Part shown: positions 33,961 through 42,307 of the stretch, piece by piece
How positions within the stretch are numbered: position 1 is the first letter of the stretch
Layout: every line of letters starts with the position of its first letter
From: JBBAGC01 sp964491265
GTDB lineage: Bacteria; Spirochaetota; UBA4802; UBA5550
Length of the DNA stretch: 64,000 nucleotides
Direction of reading: 5' to 3'
Assembly: GCA_964491265.1 (NCBI GenBank)
Contig: CAZBFP010000002.1
Span: forward strand, 62,001 to 126,000
Program-made: the position numbers and the translations under genes
The notes under the pieces: generated by a model
The model's database searches: none
What the model saw: the letters and a program-made list of their open reading frames with translations, nothing else
What the model was told of the DNA's origin: nothing

Positions 33961-34128
33961 GACCTCACCCCGCCTCCGGCGCGCCCTCTCCTCAAAGAGA
34001 GGGCTCTTTTTAAGAATAATTTTAGTGTCTAAAATTATTAAAAAAGTGTGAAAAATTGATTTAAACAAAACCCTCTCCCGGCTTGACGGGAGAGGGTGCA
34101 CGAGCGATAGGGAAGTGCGGGTGAGGGC
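33961..34128. repeat. 168-bp inverted-repeat element with CCCTCTCC hairpins (family E)
   Basis: Outer CCTCACCC/GGGTGAGG ends and two inner hairpins (CCCTCTC-CTCAAA-GAGAGGG and CCCTCTCCCG-GCTTGA-CGGGAGAGGG). No ORF. It lies between the three-site array and the fourth site, and may have separated them. The remaining 34129-34231 shows nothing else. Confidence 0.65.
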
Positions 34129-34231
34129 AGACGAATCAGCAGGGGGCTGTTCGCTGTACTCTTGTCAGCCTGGAGGAAAAGAATTTCTACAGTAATTACT
34201 TCTCATTTATTTCTCCCCGCATTTTTACTTT

Positions 34232-34247
34232 GTTTCAATAATGAAAC
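34232..34247. promoter_or_regulatory. Fourth activator site GTTTCA-N4-TGAAAC
   Basis: A perfect GTTTCAATAATGAAAC palindrome centred about 207 bp upstream of the -24 element, the usual distance for a sigma-54 enhancer. Confidence 0.7.
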
Positions 34248-34445
34248 AGGTCTGCGGGATTTTTAACCTGAACAGCAAATTCAAGCCATTTTGCTGATTA
34301 AATTATCAATTAAAATGTTTCTCAGGAAATTTTTTTAATCTTTATAGCCTCCATATCTCCGTTTTTCTGCGATTAATTTCATTTTTCTGAACACAAAATT
34401 TAAATGTTACTTTTTGTTTTATATTAATAACCATGCAGCCATATA

Positions 34446-34461
34446 TGGCACGCTTTGTGCA
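34446..34461 (+). promoter_or_regulatory. Sigma-54 (-24/-12) promoter of the 4-hydroxybutyrate operon
   Basis: TGGCACGCTTTGTGCA matches the TGGCACG-N4-TTGCW consensus at all but one position, with GG and GC at the exact spacing. The start would be near 34473, giving a 55-nt leader with GGGAGG before the ATG at 34528. It excludes the longer reading frame that opens at 34414. Confidence 0.85.
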
Positions 34462-34527
34462 TATATAGATAGGTGTACTTTAGGTAAAATAATAAAGAAA
34501 ATGAAGAAAATGAAGGGAGGTTTTGTA

Positions 34528-35970
34528 ATGAAAACCGGTAAAGAATACGAAGAGAGCTTGAGGAAGCTTAAACTCAATGTCTATCTTTTCGGGAAAAAAG
34601 TAGAAAACGTGGTTGATGACCCTATGATCCGCCCGTCCATGAATGCAGTTAAACTGACCTATGAACTGGCTCATCAGCCTGAGTATGAAGATCTCATGGT
34701 TGCAACTTCTCATATCAGCGGGAAAAAAATAAACAGGTTCACCCATATACATCAGAGCACCCAGGATCTTGTAAAGAAAACCAAAATGGGGCGGCTACTC
34801 GGTTCATTAACCGCCTGCTGTTTCCAGCGTTGTGTGGGTATGGACGCCATGAATGCCCTTTCAATTACCACATTCAACATTGATAAAAAATACGGCACTG
34901 AGTATAACAAAAGATTCCAGAAATATCTTGAGTATGTACAGGAAGAAGATCTGGTATGCGACGGTGCAATGACAGATCCTAAAGGGGACAGAAGCCTTGC
35001 TCCAGGCAAGCAGCCCGATCCGGATGCCTATCTCCACATTGTTGAGGAGAGAGCAGACGGTATAGTTGTAAGGGGTGCGAAAGCTCATCAGACAGGCGCT
35101 CTTAACTCACACGAAATTATAGTAATGCCCACAAGCGCCATGAGAGAGGATGATAAGGATTATGCTGTATCATTCGCTCTTCCATCTGACACTGAAGGGA
35201 TTACCTATATCTACGGCAGACAGTCCTGCGATACACGGAAGCTTGAAAAGGGTAATATTGACAGAGGGAATATCTACTACGGCGGTCATGAGGCACTGGT
35301 GGTTTTTGACAACGTATTTGTTCCATGGGACAGGGTTTTTATGCTGAGAGAGTTCGAATTCTCAGGTGAGCTTGTGGAAAATTTCGCCTCATATCACAGG
35401 CAGAGCTACGCATGTAAAGTAGGTGTGGGTGATGTGCTTATTGGTGCAGCACAGGTTGCAGCTGATTATAACGGTGCAGACAAGGCTTCACACGTTAAGG
35501 ATAAGATGATTGAAATGAACCATCTCAATGAAACACTCTTCTGCGGTTCACTGGCTTGCGCTCAGGAGGGGAGCAAACAGTCTTCAGGAACATTTCTTGT
35601 TAATACCCTTCTTGCCAATGTTTGCAAGCAGAATGTAACACGGTTCCCTTATGAAATAGCAAGGCTGGCCCAGGATATAGCAGGGGGGCTTATGGTTACA
35701 TGTCCTTCTGAAGATGATCTCAGGTCACCGGAGATTGGGAAATGGATCGAGAAGTATTACAAAACCAAACCGGATGTTTCCACAGAGAACAGAATGAGAA
35801 TTCTGCGGCTTATTGAAAATATTACAATGGGTACTGCAGCTGTGGGTTATCTCACCGAATCAATGCATGGAGCTGGATCTCCACAGGCCCAGAGAATAAT
35901 GATCGCAAGGCTTGTTAATATGGATGCCAAGAAGAAGGTGGCAAAGCATCTCTGCGGTATTGAGGAGTAG
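34528..35970 (+). CDS. abfD: 4-hydroxybutyryl-CoA dehydratase / vinylacetyl-CoA isomerase
   Basis: 480 residues, similar to the about 485 of the Clostridium aminobutyricum enzyme. FAD/[4Fe-4S] enzyme of the 4-hydroxyphenylacetate-hydroxylase fold; it turns 4-hydroxybutyryl-CoA into crotonyl-CoA through a ketyl radical. The first two cluster ligands are C98 and C102 (ACCFQRC, same spacing as C99/C103). The other two should be His and Cys seven positions apart (H292/C299), but here H290 and C296 (YHRQSYACK) are six apart. The catalytic Tyr and Lys either side are kept (Y294, K297), as is the glutamate in YGGHEALVVF. Start chosen by GGGAGG and the promoter. It is oxygen-sensitive, so the host is anaerobic. 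Confidence 0.93.
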   Translation: MKTGKEYEESLRKLKLNVYLFGKKVENVVDDPMIRPSMNAVKLTYELAHQPEYEDLMVATSHISGKKINRFTHIHQSTQDLVKKTKMGRLLGSLTACCFQRCVGMDAMNALSITTFNIDKKYGTEYNKRFQKYLEYVQEEDLVCDGAMTDPKGDRSLAPGKQPDPDAYLHIVEERADGIVVRGAKAHQTGALNSHEIIVMPTSAMREDDKDYAVSFALPSDTEGITYIYGRQSCDTRKLEKGNIDRGNIYYGGHEALVVFDNVFVPWDRVFMLREFEFSGELVENFASYHRQSYACKVGVGDVLIGAAQVAADYNGADKASHVKDKMIEMNHLNETLFCGSLACAQEGSKQSSGTFLVNTLLANVCKQNVTRFPYEIARLAQDIAGGLMVTCPSEDDLRSPEIGKWIEKYYKTKPDVSTENRMRILRLIENITMGTAAVGYLTESMHGAGSPQAQRIMIARLVNMDAKKKVAKHLCGIEE

Positions 35971-35974
35971 TTAT

Positions 35975-36244
35975 TTGAAAATAGGGGTAAAGTTCTGCGG
36001 AGGGTGCCATGTGGCCTATGACAGGATGGAGGCTTTCAGCAGAATTAAAGAGGAGCTTACCGGGCTGTTGGAATTTGTCTCCTATGATGATGAGGGGGCT
36101 GACCTTATCCTTGCGGTAATGGGATGCCCCAGCGCCTGTGTTGACACTGAAGTTTTTGACCAGGCAAAGGTAAGGAGAGTAAAGTCCCTGGCTGAAGCTG
36201 AAGCATTTATCAGCGAGGTTATGGAGCTGAATAAAAAGAACTGA
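35975..36244 (+). CDS. Small CGGC cysteine protein downstream of abfD
   Basis: 89 residues from a TTG at 35975 (GAGGAG 7 bp before it, inside the end of abfD). An FCGGCH motif at about residues 7-12 and a GCPSAC motif at about 50-55 give a four-Cys layout on an alternating strand/helix pattern (KIGVKFCGGC, DLILAVMGCPSAC), like a half ferredoxin/thioredoxin-like or metal-binding domain. The longer upstream frame overlaps abfD and has no site. I do not recognise a named family. The position between abfD and the CoA-transferase suggests a role in Fe-S delivery or maturation of the dehydratase. Confidence 0.7.
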   Translation: MKIGVKFCGGCHVAYDRMEAFSRIKEELTGLLEFVSYDDEGADLILAVMGCPSACVDTEVFDQAKVRRVKSLAEAEAFISEVMELNKKN

Positions 36245-36249
36245 TTAGT

Positions 36250-36280
36250 CCGGGGGACTCACCGGCGAGAGTCCCCCCGG
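36250..36280 (+). promoter_or_regulatory. Strong intercistronic hairpin before the CoA-transferase
   Basis: CCGGGGGACTC pairs with GAGTCCCCCCGG around an 8-nt loop within the 55-bp gap. There is no T-run, so it is more likely an RNA-stability or attenuation element than a full terminator. Confidence 0.5.
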
Positions 36281-36299
36281 CACAAAGAGAGGAGCATTT

Positions 36300-37607
36300 A
36301 TGGACTGGAGAGAATTGTATAAAAGCAGAAAGGTTACAGCAGAGGAAGCTGTAAAGCATATTAAACCGGGGAACAGGGTGGTTTTCGGACACGCTGCCGG
36401 TGAGCCTATGGATCTGGTGAGCGCCATGGTTAAGAACAGCGCTGCCTATAAGGATGTGGAGATAGTTCACATGGTTGCACTGGGAAAGGGGGAGTATTGT
36501 AATCCTGAATATGCGGGGATTTTCCGTCACAATGCACTCTTTGCAGGCGGTCCCACAAGGAAAGCGATAAATGAAGGGCGGGCCGATTTTACACCGTGTC
36601 ATTTCAGTAAGATCCCCAGTCTCTTTACAGAGAAAGTTCTCCCTGTTGATGTGGCCCTGATTTTTGTTTCAGCACCGGATCATCATGGATACTGTTCATA
36701 CGGTGTTTCGGTTGACTATACAAAGGCTGCAGCTGACAGCGCGAAGATTGTTATCGCTGAAGTATCGCCTGAAATGCCGCGTACTTACGGCAACTCATTT
36801 ATTCATGTTTCAGAGATCGACTATTTTGTTGAGACTGAATCGGGCCCGGCAATTCTCAATCCTCCGGTGCTTACAGAAAATGATGAGAAAATAGGCTCAT
36901 ACATCTCCACACTGATCAATGATGGAGATTGTCTGCAGCTTGGAATCGGTGCTGTTCCCGATGCTATCTTAAGTTTTCTTAAAACAAAGAAAAACCTGGG
37001 TATACACAGCGAAATGATCTCTGACGGGGTTGTTGATCTTGTTGATTCAGGTGTCATCAACTGTTCAGAGAAAAATTTTCATCCGGGCAAGATCATTGTC
37101 ACATTCCTTATGGGTACAGAGAAGCTCTACAGATTTGCGGACAACAATCCAATGATAGAAATGTACCCGGTGGATTATACAAACAACCCGGCTGTTATTG
37201 CAAGGAATGATAATATGGTTTCGGTTAATTCCGCTCTGCAGGTAGATTTTACAGGGCAGGTGGTTTCTGACACTATCGGGCATAAGCAGTATAGCGGTAC
37301 CGGCGGACAGCTCGATTTTGTAAGGGGCGCGGCATGGTCAAAAAACGGCAGGTCTATCCTTGCTTTTCATTCAACAGCAGCTAAAGGGACTCTGTCCAAA
37401 ATTGTTCCCCATGTTGATCAGGGGGCAAACGCTACTACTCCAAGGTCAGATACTCATTACATTGTAACTGAGTATGGTATTGCTGATTTAAGGGGGAGGA
37501 GTGTATCACAGAGGGCAGCATCATTAATAAAAATAGCTCATCCCGATTTCAGGGAACAACTTGAGAGAGAATATTTTGAGATATATAAAAGTAAACTGAA
37601 TAGCTAA
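36300..37607 (+). CDS. abfT: 4-hydroxybutyrate CoA-transferase-like (Cat2/AbfT) enzyme
   Basis: 435 residues, family I CoA-transferase of the acetyl-CoA hydrolase/4-hydroxybutyrate CoA-transferase type. The catalytic glutamate is E238 in GIHSEMISDG, the same number as in C. aminobutyricum AbfT. GIGAVPDAIL, the GTGGQLDFVRGA loop and the C-terminal YGIADLRGRS block are all present. It moves CoA from acetyl-CoA (or butyryl-CoA) to 4-hydroxybutyrate, making the substrate for AbfD. Together the three genes from 34528 form the sigma-54 operon. Confidence 0.9.
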   Translation: MDWRELYKSRKVTAEEAVKHIKPGNRVVFGHAAGEPMDLVSAMVKNSAAYKDVEIVHMVALGKGEYCNPEYAGIFRHNALFAGGPTRKAINEGRADFTPCHFSKIPSLFTEKVLPVDVALIFVSAPDHHGYCSYGVSVDYTKAAADSAKIVIAEVSPEMPRTYGNSFIHVSEIDYFVETESGPAILNPPVLTENDEKIGSYISTLINDGDCLQLGIGAVPDAILSFLKTKKNLGIHSEMISDGVVDLVDSGVINCSEKNFHPGKIIVTFLMGTEKLYRFADNNPMIEMYPVDYTNNPAVIARNDNMVSVNSALQVDFTGQVVSDTIGHKQYSGTGGQLDFVRGAAWSKNGRSILAFHSTAAKGTLSKIVPHVDQGANATTPRSDTHYIVTEYGIADLRGRSVSQRAASLIKIAHPDFREQLEREYFEIYKSKLNS

Positions 37608-37617
37608 AACTCCGTTT

Positions 37618-37655
37618 ATACCCCTTTTCAGGCCCGCAAGGCTGAAGAGGGGTAT
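37618..37655 (+). terminator. Hairpin after the abfD operon
   Basis: ATACCCCTTTTCAG pairs with CTGAAGAGGGGTAT (one mismatch) around a 10-nt loop. The T-run that normally follows is missing, so termination may be partial. Confidence 0.5.
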
Positions 37656-37737
37656 CCTTCCGGGTAAAACAGGGAGGAGGGTGTTATAAAGGGCATTATT
37701 TTTGTTGTGCTAATCTAATAAATAAAAGGAGCATAGT

Positions 37738-39201
37738 ATGGGTATTAGAAGAGAAAGAGAATTCGGGAAAATTCAGCCCGGAATTCCGCTGGGGCCGCTT
37801 ACATTGAGACTCCCCTTCATCCATTACAGGTTTGAATGGGCAGATTATCTTCAGGGTCTCTTAATGTGTGCTGTGTGTCTGGGAATTATTCCCATATTGA
37901 TGGACACACTGGGAATGTCTTTCGAGATTGCGCTTGCAATAGTTATTCTTAATGGAACACTATATCTTGCGCATGTTACATTCGGTGACCCGGTAATTCC
38001 GGGGTGGATTACTCCTGCCATCCCTCTTATTATTGCCTATGTTGAAGGCTTTAATATGGGTCCGGAAAGGATGCAGGCCTTAATAGCATTTCAGATGCTT
38101 TTCGGTTTCTTCTGTATTTTTCTCGGTGTTACAGGACTTGCGAGAAAGTTCATTACTTTAATTCCCAATGCGGTTCAGTCTGCTGTTCTTCTCGGCGCGG
38201 GCTTTGCTGCGATTATTCTTATTTTCAGGCCGGGGACTACTAACAGATCATTTGATACTATCCCCTGGACAATAACAATATGTGTGGGTCTTGCTTTTTA
38301 CCTGCTTTTCTCAGAAAGCTTTAAAGCAGTGAAGAAGAAGCATAAGTGGGCCTACTACCTGGGTAACCTGGGAATGATGCCTGCCCTGGCGCTTGCTATT
38401 TTTGTTGGCCCAATGGTTGGTGAAGTTGCATGGCCAAGTTATGCGGGCATAGGATTATTCTCAAATCCCGATTTTGCAGGGATGATTCAGGGCTTTACAA
38501 TGCTTGGAGCAATACCGATGCCATCTGCTGATATGTTTTTAGCTTCTATTCCCCTTGTTCTTAGCGCATACATAGTTGTATTTGGAGATGTTATCCAGAG
38601 TCAGGCACTCCTTGATGACGCGCAGAAGTACAGGCCGGATGAAGATGTAAATTACGATCCAAACAGATCGCATATCATCTTTGGTGGAAGAAACGTAATA
38701 ATGAGTGTATTCGGGCCTGATATTTCAATGTGCGGCCCATTATGGGCGGCAATGCAGGTTGTTGTTTGCGAGCGTTATAAAAACGGCCCTGCAGCAATGG
38801 AGTCTATTAACGGCGGAGCAGGATCATTCCGCTGGGGTACATGGACAAGTTACTTCCTGGCTCCTATTGTTGCCACAGTTAAGCCTATACTCGGTATAGC
38901 CCTGGCTTCAACCATGCTTATTCAGGGTTATGTAAGTGTCCGTGTAGGTATATTAAAGTCGAGAGGATTTAATGACCTTGGTATAGCAGGTGTGGCGGGC
39001 GCAATTCTTGCTACAAGGGGCGCTGCATGGGGTCTTGGAGCTGCTCTTGTTCTTGTTGTTCTTCAGTATGCAGGGCATGCATGGAAGAAGGCGTATACTA
39101 CTGAAGAAGCTGTATTCCCTCTCAACTCACCTGAGTTAATTCAGAAGGAAGTTGAAGAGAATGTTGGTGTAGTTGCTTCAAGGGCAAAAGTAAAAAAATA
39201 G
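37738..39201 (+). CDS. NCS2/SulP-like permease, substrate unknown
   Basis: 487 residues with 11-12 hydrophobic segments starting near residue 37. The layout (paired inverted repeats; ITPAIPLIIAYVEG and a VFGDVIQSQALLDDAQKY loop between membrane helices) resembles the UraA/SLC26 fold of nucleobase and anion transporters, but no nucleobase signature is visible. It follows the 4-hydroxybutyrate genes by 130 bp with its own AAAGGAG site, so import of a C4 acid or its precursor is a reasonable guess only. The C-terminal 40 residues are cytoplasmic. Confidence 0.65.
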   Translation: MGIRREREFGKIQPGIPLGPLTLRLPFIHYRFEWADYLQGLLMCAVCLGIIPILMDTLGMSFEIALAIVILNGTLYLAHVTFGDPVIPGWITPAIPLIIAYVEGFNMGPERMQALIAFQMLFGFFCIFLGVTGLARKFITLIPNAVQSAVLLGAGFAAIILIFRPGTTNRSFDTIPWTITICVGLAFYLLFSESFKAVKKKHKWAYYLGNLGMMPALALAIFVGPMVGEVAWPSYAGIGLFSNPDFAGMIQGFTMLGAIPMPSADMFLASIPLVLSAYIVVFGDVIQSQALLDDAQKYRPDEDVNYDPNRSHIIFGGRNVIMSVFGPDISMCGPLWAAMQVVVCERYKNGPAAMESINGGAGSFRWGTWTSYFLAPIVATVKPILGIALASTMLIQGYVSVRVGILKSRGFNDLGIAGVAGAILATRGAAWGLGAALVLVVLQYAGHAWKKAYTTEEAVFPLNSPELIQKEVEENVGVVASRAKVKK

Positions 39202-39222
39202 ATTTTAAAAGAATAGATGATA

Positions 39223-39256
39223 ATATTTCTCCGCTCCTTATGGGGCGGAGAAATAT
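39223..39256. terminator. Terminator after the permease (bidirectional hairpin)
   Basis: A perfect 12-bp stem ATATTTCTCCGC / GCGGAGAAATAT with a 10-nt loop. It resembles the core of family A hairpins without their flanks. Confidence 0.6.
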
Positions 39257-39362
39257 AAATCAGCCCGGATAACCGGGGTTCAGAGTAGTGTAATAAAAGA
39301 TTGCCGCAGCTCAATTGTTTTAGTATTATAATGAGTGGAGATTGATTGAGAGAGGGTTTTTA

Positions 39363-40073
39363 ATGGCATTTATAGAAAACAAAGTGGCAAATGAGAAGGG
39401 CAACCCGGTTTTAAAACATTTTATGCTGGTACTCCTTTCCGGTTTAACTCTCGTGGGTGGGATGTATTTCTTCCCGGGTGAGAGGGAAGCTGAGATGTCT
39501 GCTATACTTATGGTCGTTCTTATTATAGGGGTTTTAACAATTTTTGTATCAAAGAGACTTAATCCAATGGCATGGAAAAAACTTCTCAACAGGGCGGAAT
39601 TTGAAGAGCTGGCAGCCCAGGAGAAGAAAGTGGAAGATTCCCTTTCACAGCTCGATGACTCATATTTTATTTTTTCCAACTTTTCATTTGAACTTTTCCA
39701 TATTGATCATCTTGTGGTTTCTGAAAACGGTTTTTTTGTTCTGGGGAGAGTCCCCTTTGCTGATGACTTTAATGTTAAGAATAATACCCTTTTTGCGGGT
39801 GATAATAGTCTTGAAACAATAACAGCAAGGGTATGGCGGGTCTGCCATCTTGTGAATATTATAATAAGCAAAAGCTTTGACGGACTGGAGATAATGCCTG
39901 TTCCGGTACTTGTAGTTCCTGACGCGTATAAAGTTTCCATGAGGGAATTTAACGGTATTGCCATTACATCAATGAGTGATCTTAATAATCTCCTTACTAA
40001 AAAACTGAAATTTAAAATAAATAAAGAGCATGCTGAAGGTTTTGCTGTATATATGAAGCAGAGGTATATGTAA
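39363..40073 (+). CDS. Membrane-anchored NERD-like domain protein
   Basis: 236 residues from the ATG at 39363 (GAGAGAGG upstream). Two membrane segments (about 20-38 and 46-61) are followed by a domain with FELFHIDHLVVSENGFFVLGRVPF (110-133), similar to the start of NERD nuclease-related domains (IDHVVVGPNGVFVIEVK). The usual catalytic lysine region reads GRVPF instead, so nuclease activity is doubtful. Cytoplasmic soluble domain predicted. Function unknown. Confidence 0.65.
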   Translation: MAFIENKVANEKGNPVLKHFMLVLLSGLTLVGGMYFFPGEREAEMSAILMVVLIIGVLTIFVSKRLNPMAWKKLLNRAEFEELAAQEKKVEDSLSQLDDSYFIFSNFSFELFHIDHLVVSENGFFVLGRVPFADDFNVKNNTLFAGDNSLETITARVWRVCHLVNIIISKSFDGLEIMPVPVLVVPDAYKVSMREFNGIAITSMSDLNNLLTKKLKFKINKEHAEGFAVYMKQRYM

Positions 40074-40150
40074 TTTTTATTTGAGAAGAGAATAGAGTGG
40101 GTCGGATCAGGATTTTCCTAAGATTTTATCGTGGCACTGCAACATCCTGT

Positions 40151-40250
40151 TAATATCCCCCCTGACCCCCCTTGAAAAGGGGGGAAACCTTACCCCCTTA
40201 TTAAGGGGGTCGGATGCGAAGCAGCCGGGGGGATTGGGCAGTTCACTTTA
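40151..40250 (-). repeat. G/C-run palindromic repeat, family B, copy 4
   Basis: The reverse complement of the copies at 21-22 kb, with the same GGATGCGAAGCAGCCGGGGG and CCCCCTTATTAAGGGGG blocks. No DUF559 gene is near this copy. Confidence 0.85.
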
Positions 40251-40306
40251 ATAATGGTATGGGGCTGCCGGGGATAAACAGAAAATAATTATGAAAAAGG
40301 TGAGTG

Positions 40307-40687
40307 ATGAGACGAAGAAATAGAGAATTAAAAGATCTTCCAATTGAGGTAAGGTATGCCATACTTTTTTATATGTTTGCATGGCTTTTTTTTATAGGAT
40401 CACGGATCTATACTACAGGGACAGTATCAGTTCTTCATATGTCAATGGCCATGTTCCTTTCGCTTCTTGTTTATTCACAGAGGAACTGGGGCCGTATACT
40501 GGCTGCGGTATATACTATTGCAATGGCTGTAATGGTGGGGGTTGAAATATATTATGCGGTTCCAGATTCCGCTCTCCCCCTATCATCAATTATTATAAAC
40601 GGAATAAGCGGGCTCATATTTATGGCTTCTTCAGCGCTTTTATTATTCGGAGAATCGGATAAATTTTACAAAGAACACGGGATATGA
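40307..40687 (+). CDS. Small four-helix membrane protein
   Basis: 126 residues from the ATG at 40307 (AAGGTGAG before it). Four hydrophobic helices (about 20-35, 42-58, 64-80, 95-115) and a basic N-terminus (MRRRNRELKDLPIEVRYA). It is not recognised; the arrangement resembles small integral proteins of unknown function found in many genomes. Confidence 0.6.
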   Translation: MRRRNRELKDLPIEVRYAILFYMFAWLFFIGSRIYTTGTVSVLHMSMAMFLSLLVYSQRNWGRILAAVYTIAMAVMVGVEIYYAVPDSALPLSSIIINGISGLIFMASSALLLFGESDKFYKEHGI

Positions 40688-40774
40688 GGCAGCCGGGAAA
40701 TCAGATGTCTGGAGGTTTGTACATAATTTTACCACAAAAAAGCGGGTGGGCACTACAGAGAAATAATACTTTTG

Positions 40775-40790
40775 ACTACAAAAAAAATAA
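40775..40790 (+). promoter_or_regulatory. Possible regulator box ACTACAAAAAAAATAA
   Basis: It lies 12 bp upstream of the -35 box of the acyl-CoA dehydrogenase promoter. A near copy (ACCACAAAAAAATAA) is at 47260-47274 upstream of the CoA-transferase genes, and a half copy (ACCACAAAAAA) at 40731. The NarL-type response regulator at 46537 could bind it, but A-runs are common in this DNA. Confidence 0.25.
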
Positions 40791-40801
40791 GATATAGGCT
40801 A

Positions 40802-40830
40802 TTGAAAATTATCAGTATGTTTGGTATATA
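40802..40830 (+). promoter_or_regulatory. Promoter of the acyl-CoA dehydrogenase gene
   Basis: TTGAAA (40802-40807), 17 bp, TATATA (40825-40830). The leader to the ATG at 41059 is about 220 nt. Apart from this and the A-run boxes upstream of it, the 371-bp gap shows nothing. Confidence 0.55.
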
Positions 40831-41058
40831 TAAATTAATAATGCAGCAGTAATTCTTACGCCGGTTTTTTATAACAATAATATTCCAGGTAATCTTTTCC
40901 GGTATAAACGGAGTTTAATACAAAGGGGTAGGTTGGTTTAAGAAGCTCCTATACGGGGCATGGCAGGGGGAAGAATCCCGCTATCGTATGCTTATCCGCA
41001 GGAGAATCTGTTCATATCAGCAGTAAAAGACATGAAAAAAAATAGTGAGGAGGAAGTG

Positions 41059-42222
41059 ATGTTTGGATTAACCGAAGAACAATTGATGGTAAAAGATATG
41101 TGCCGCGGGTTCGCAGAGAAGGAATTAAGGGAGCAGGCAGTAGAAATAGATAAAAGCCATAAATTCCCTCTTGAGACTACAAAAAAAATGGCGGGACTCG
41201 GTCTTCTCGGGATTGTTTATCCTGGCGATTACAACGGCGCTGATATGGATTATGTTTCATATGCTATTGCTGTTGAAGAGATATCAAGGGTATGTGCTTC
41301 ATCAGGTACAATAGTTTCTGCTCATAACTCACTCTGTGTTTCCCCTATTTATTATTTTGGGACAGAGGAACAGAAGAAGAAGTATCTTCCTAAGCTCTGC
41401 TCAGGTGAGCATATCGGGGCTTTTGCTATTACTGAGCCTAATGCAGGATCAGATTCAGGCGGAACCGCTGCAAATGCGATGAAGGATGGGGATGGTTATA
41501 TTCTCAATGGAACAAAAAATTTTATTACTAATGGTGAATACGCTGATATTCATGTGACCCTTGCTGTTACTGATAAGGGGGGCAAGAAAAATAAAAATAC
41601 ATCTATGTTTATAATAGAGAAGGGTGACCCGGGATTTTCTGTAGGGAAAGTTGAAGAGAAACTCGGCATATGTGCATCATCAACAACAGAGATGGTATAT
41701 GAAGATTGTAAAATTCCTGCAGACAGGCTTCTGGGAAATCCGGGGGAGGGTTTTAAAATAGCAATGCATACACTTGACGGCGGCAGGGTTGGTATTGCTG
41801 CACAGGCCCTGGGGATAGCTCAGGCTGCACTTGATGAAGCGGCTAAATATGCTCATGAGAGGGTTCAGTTTGACGCGCCTATTGGAAGGCTACAGTCAAT
41901 ACAGAATATGCTGGCTGATATGGCAACAGAAATAGAAGCAGCAAGACTCCTTGTTTATAAATCAGCAGCCATGCTTGATAAATACGGCGCAGACAGAAGG
42001 CCTGTAAGTAAAAATGCGGCTATGGCAAAACTTTATGCCTCTGAAGTAGCAACCAGATGTGCTCATAAATGTATTCAGATACATGGCGGGTACGGGTATG
42101 TTAAGGAGTATATTGCTGAGCGGCTTTACAGGGATGCAAGGATTACAGAAATATATGAAGGTACTTCTGAAATACAGCGTCTTGTTGTTGCAGCAAATGT
42201 TTTAGCAGAGTATGCTGAATAA
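41059..42222 (+). CDS. Short-chain (butyryl-CoA) acyl-CoA dehydrogenase
   Basis: 387 residues from the ATG at 41059 (GAGGAGG); the frame is open further upstream to 40960 but without a site. FAD enzyme, full family length: GAFAITEPNAGSDSGGTA for the flavin loop, YAHERVQFDAPIGRLQSIQ, and the ARITEIYEGTSEIQR motif with the catalytic glutamate before GTSE. It reduces crotonyl-CoA to butyryl-CoA, or the reverse. EtfA/EtfB, its electron partners, are not in the window. It stands alone, with the thiolase 560 bp downstream behind an inserted element. Confidence 0.92.
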   Translation: MFGLTEEQLMVKDMCRGFAEKELREQAVEIDKSHKFPLETTKKMAGLGLLGIVYPGDYNGADMDYVSYAIAVEEISRVCASSGTIVSAHNSLCVSPIYYFGTEEQKKKYLPKLCSGEHIGAFAITEPNAGSDSGGTAANAMKDGDGYILNGTKNFITNGEYADIHVTLAVTDKGGKKNKNTSMFIIEKGDPGFSVGKVEEKLGICASSTTEMVYEDCKIPADRLLGNPGEGFKIAMHTLDGGRVGIAAQALGIAQAALDEAAKYAHERVQFDAPIGRLQSIQNMLADMATEIEAARLLVYKSAAMLDKYGADRRPVSKNAAMAKLYASEVATRCAHKCIQIHGGYGYVKEYIAERLYRDARITEIYEGTSEIQRLVVAANVLAEYAE

Positions 42223-42307
42223 ATTTTTATATTTTATTGAGTTTTAGTTTATAAAATACTCCCCGCTTCACGCGTTTATATTTCGCGGGGGCGGGGTTAA
42301 TATTTTT

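Noticed and set aside
34414..34527. Upstream extension of the abfD reading frame
   Set aside because: It starts before the sigma-54 promoter at 34446-34461, has no ribosome-binding site and does not resemble the N-terminus of known dehydratases.
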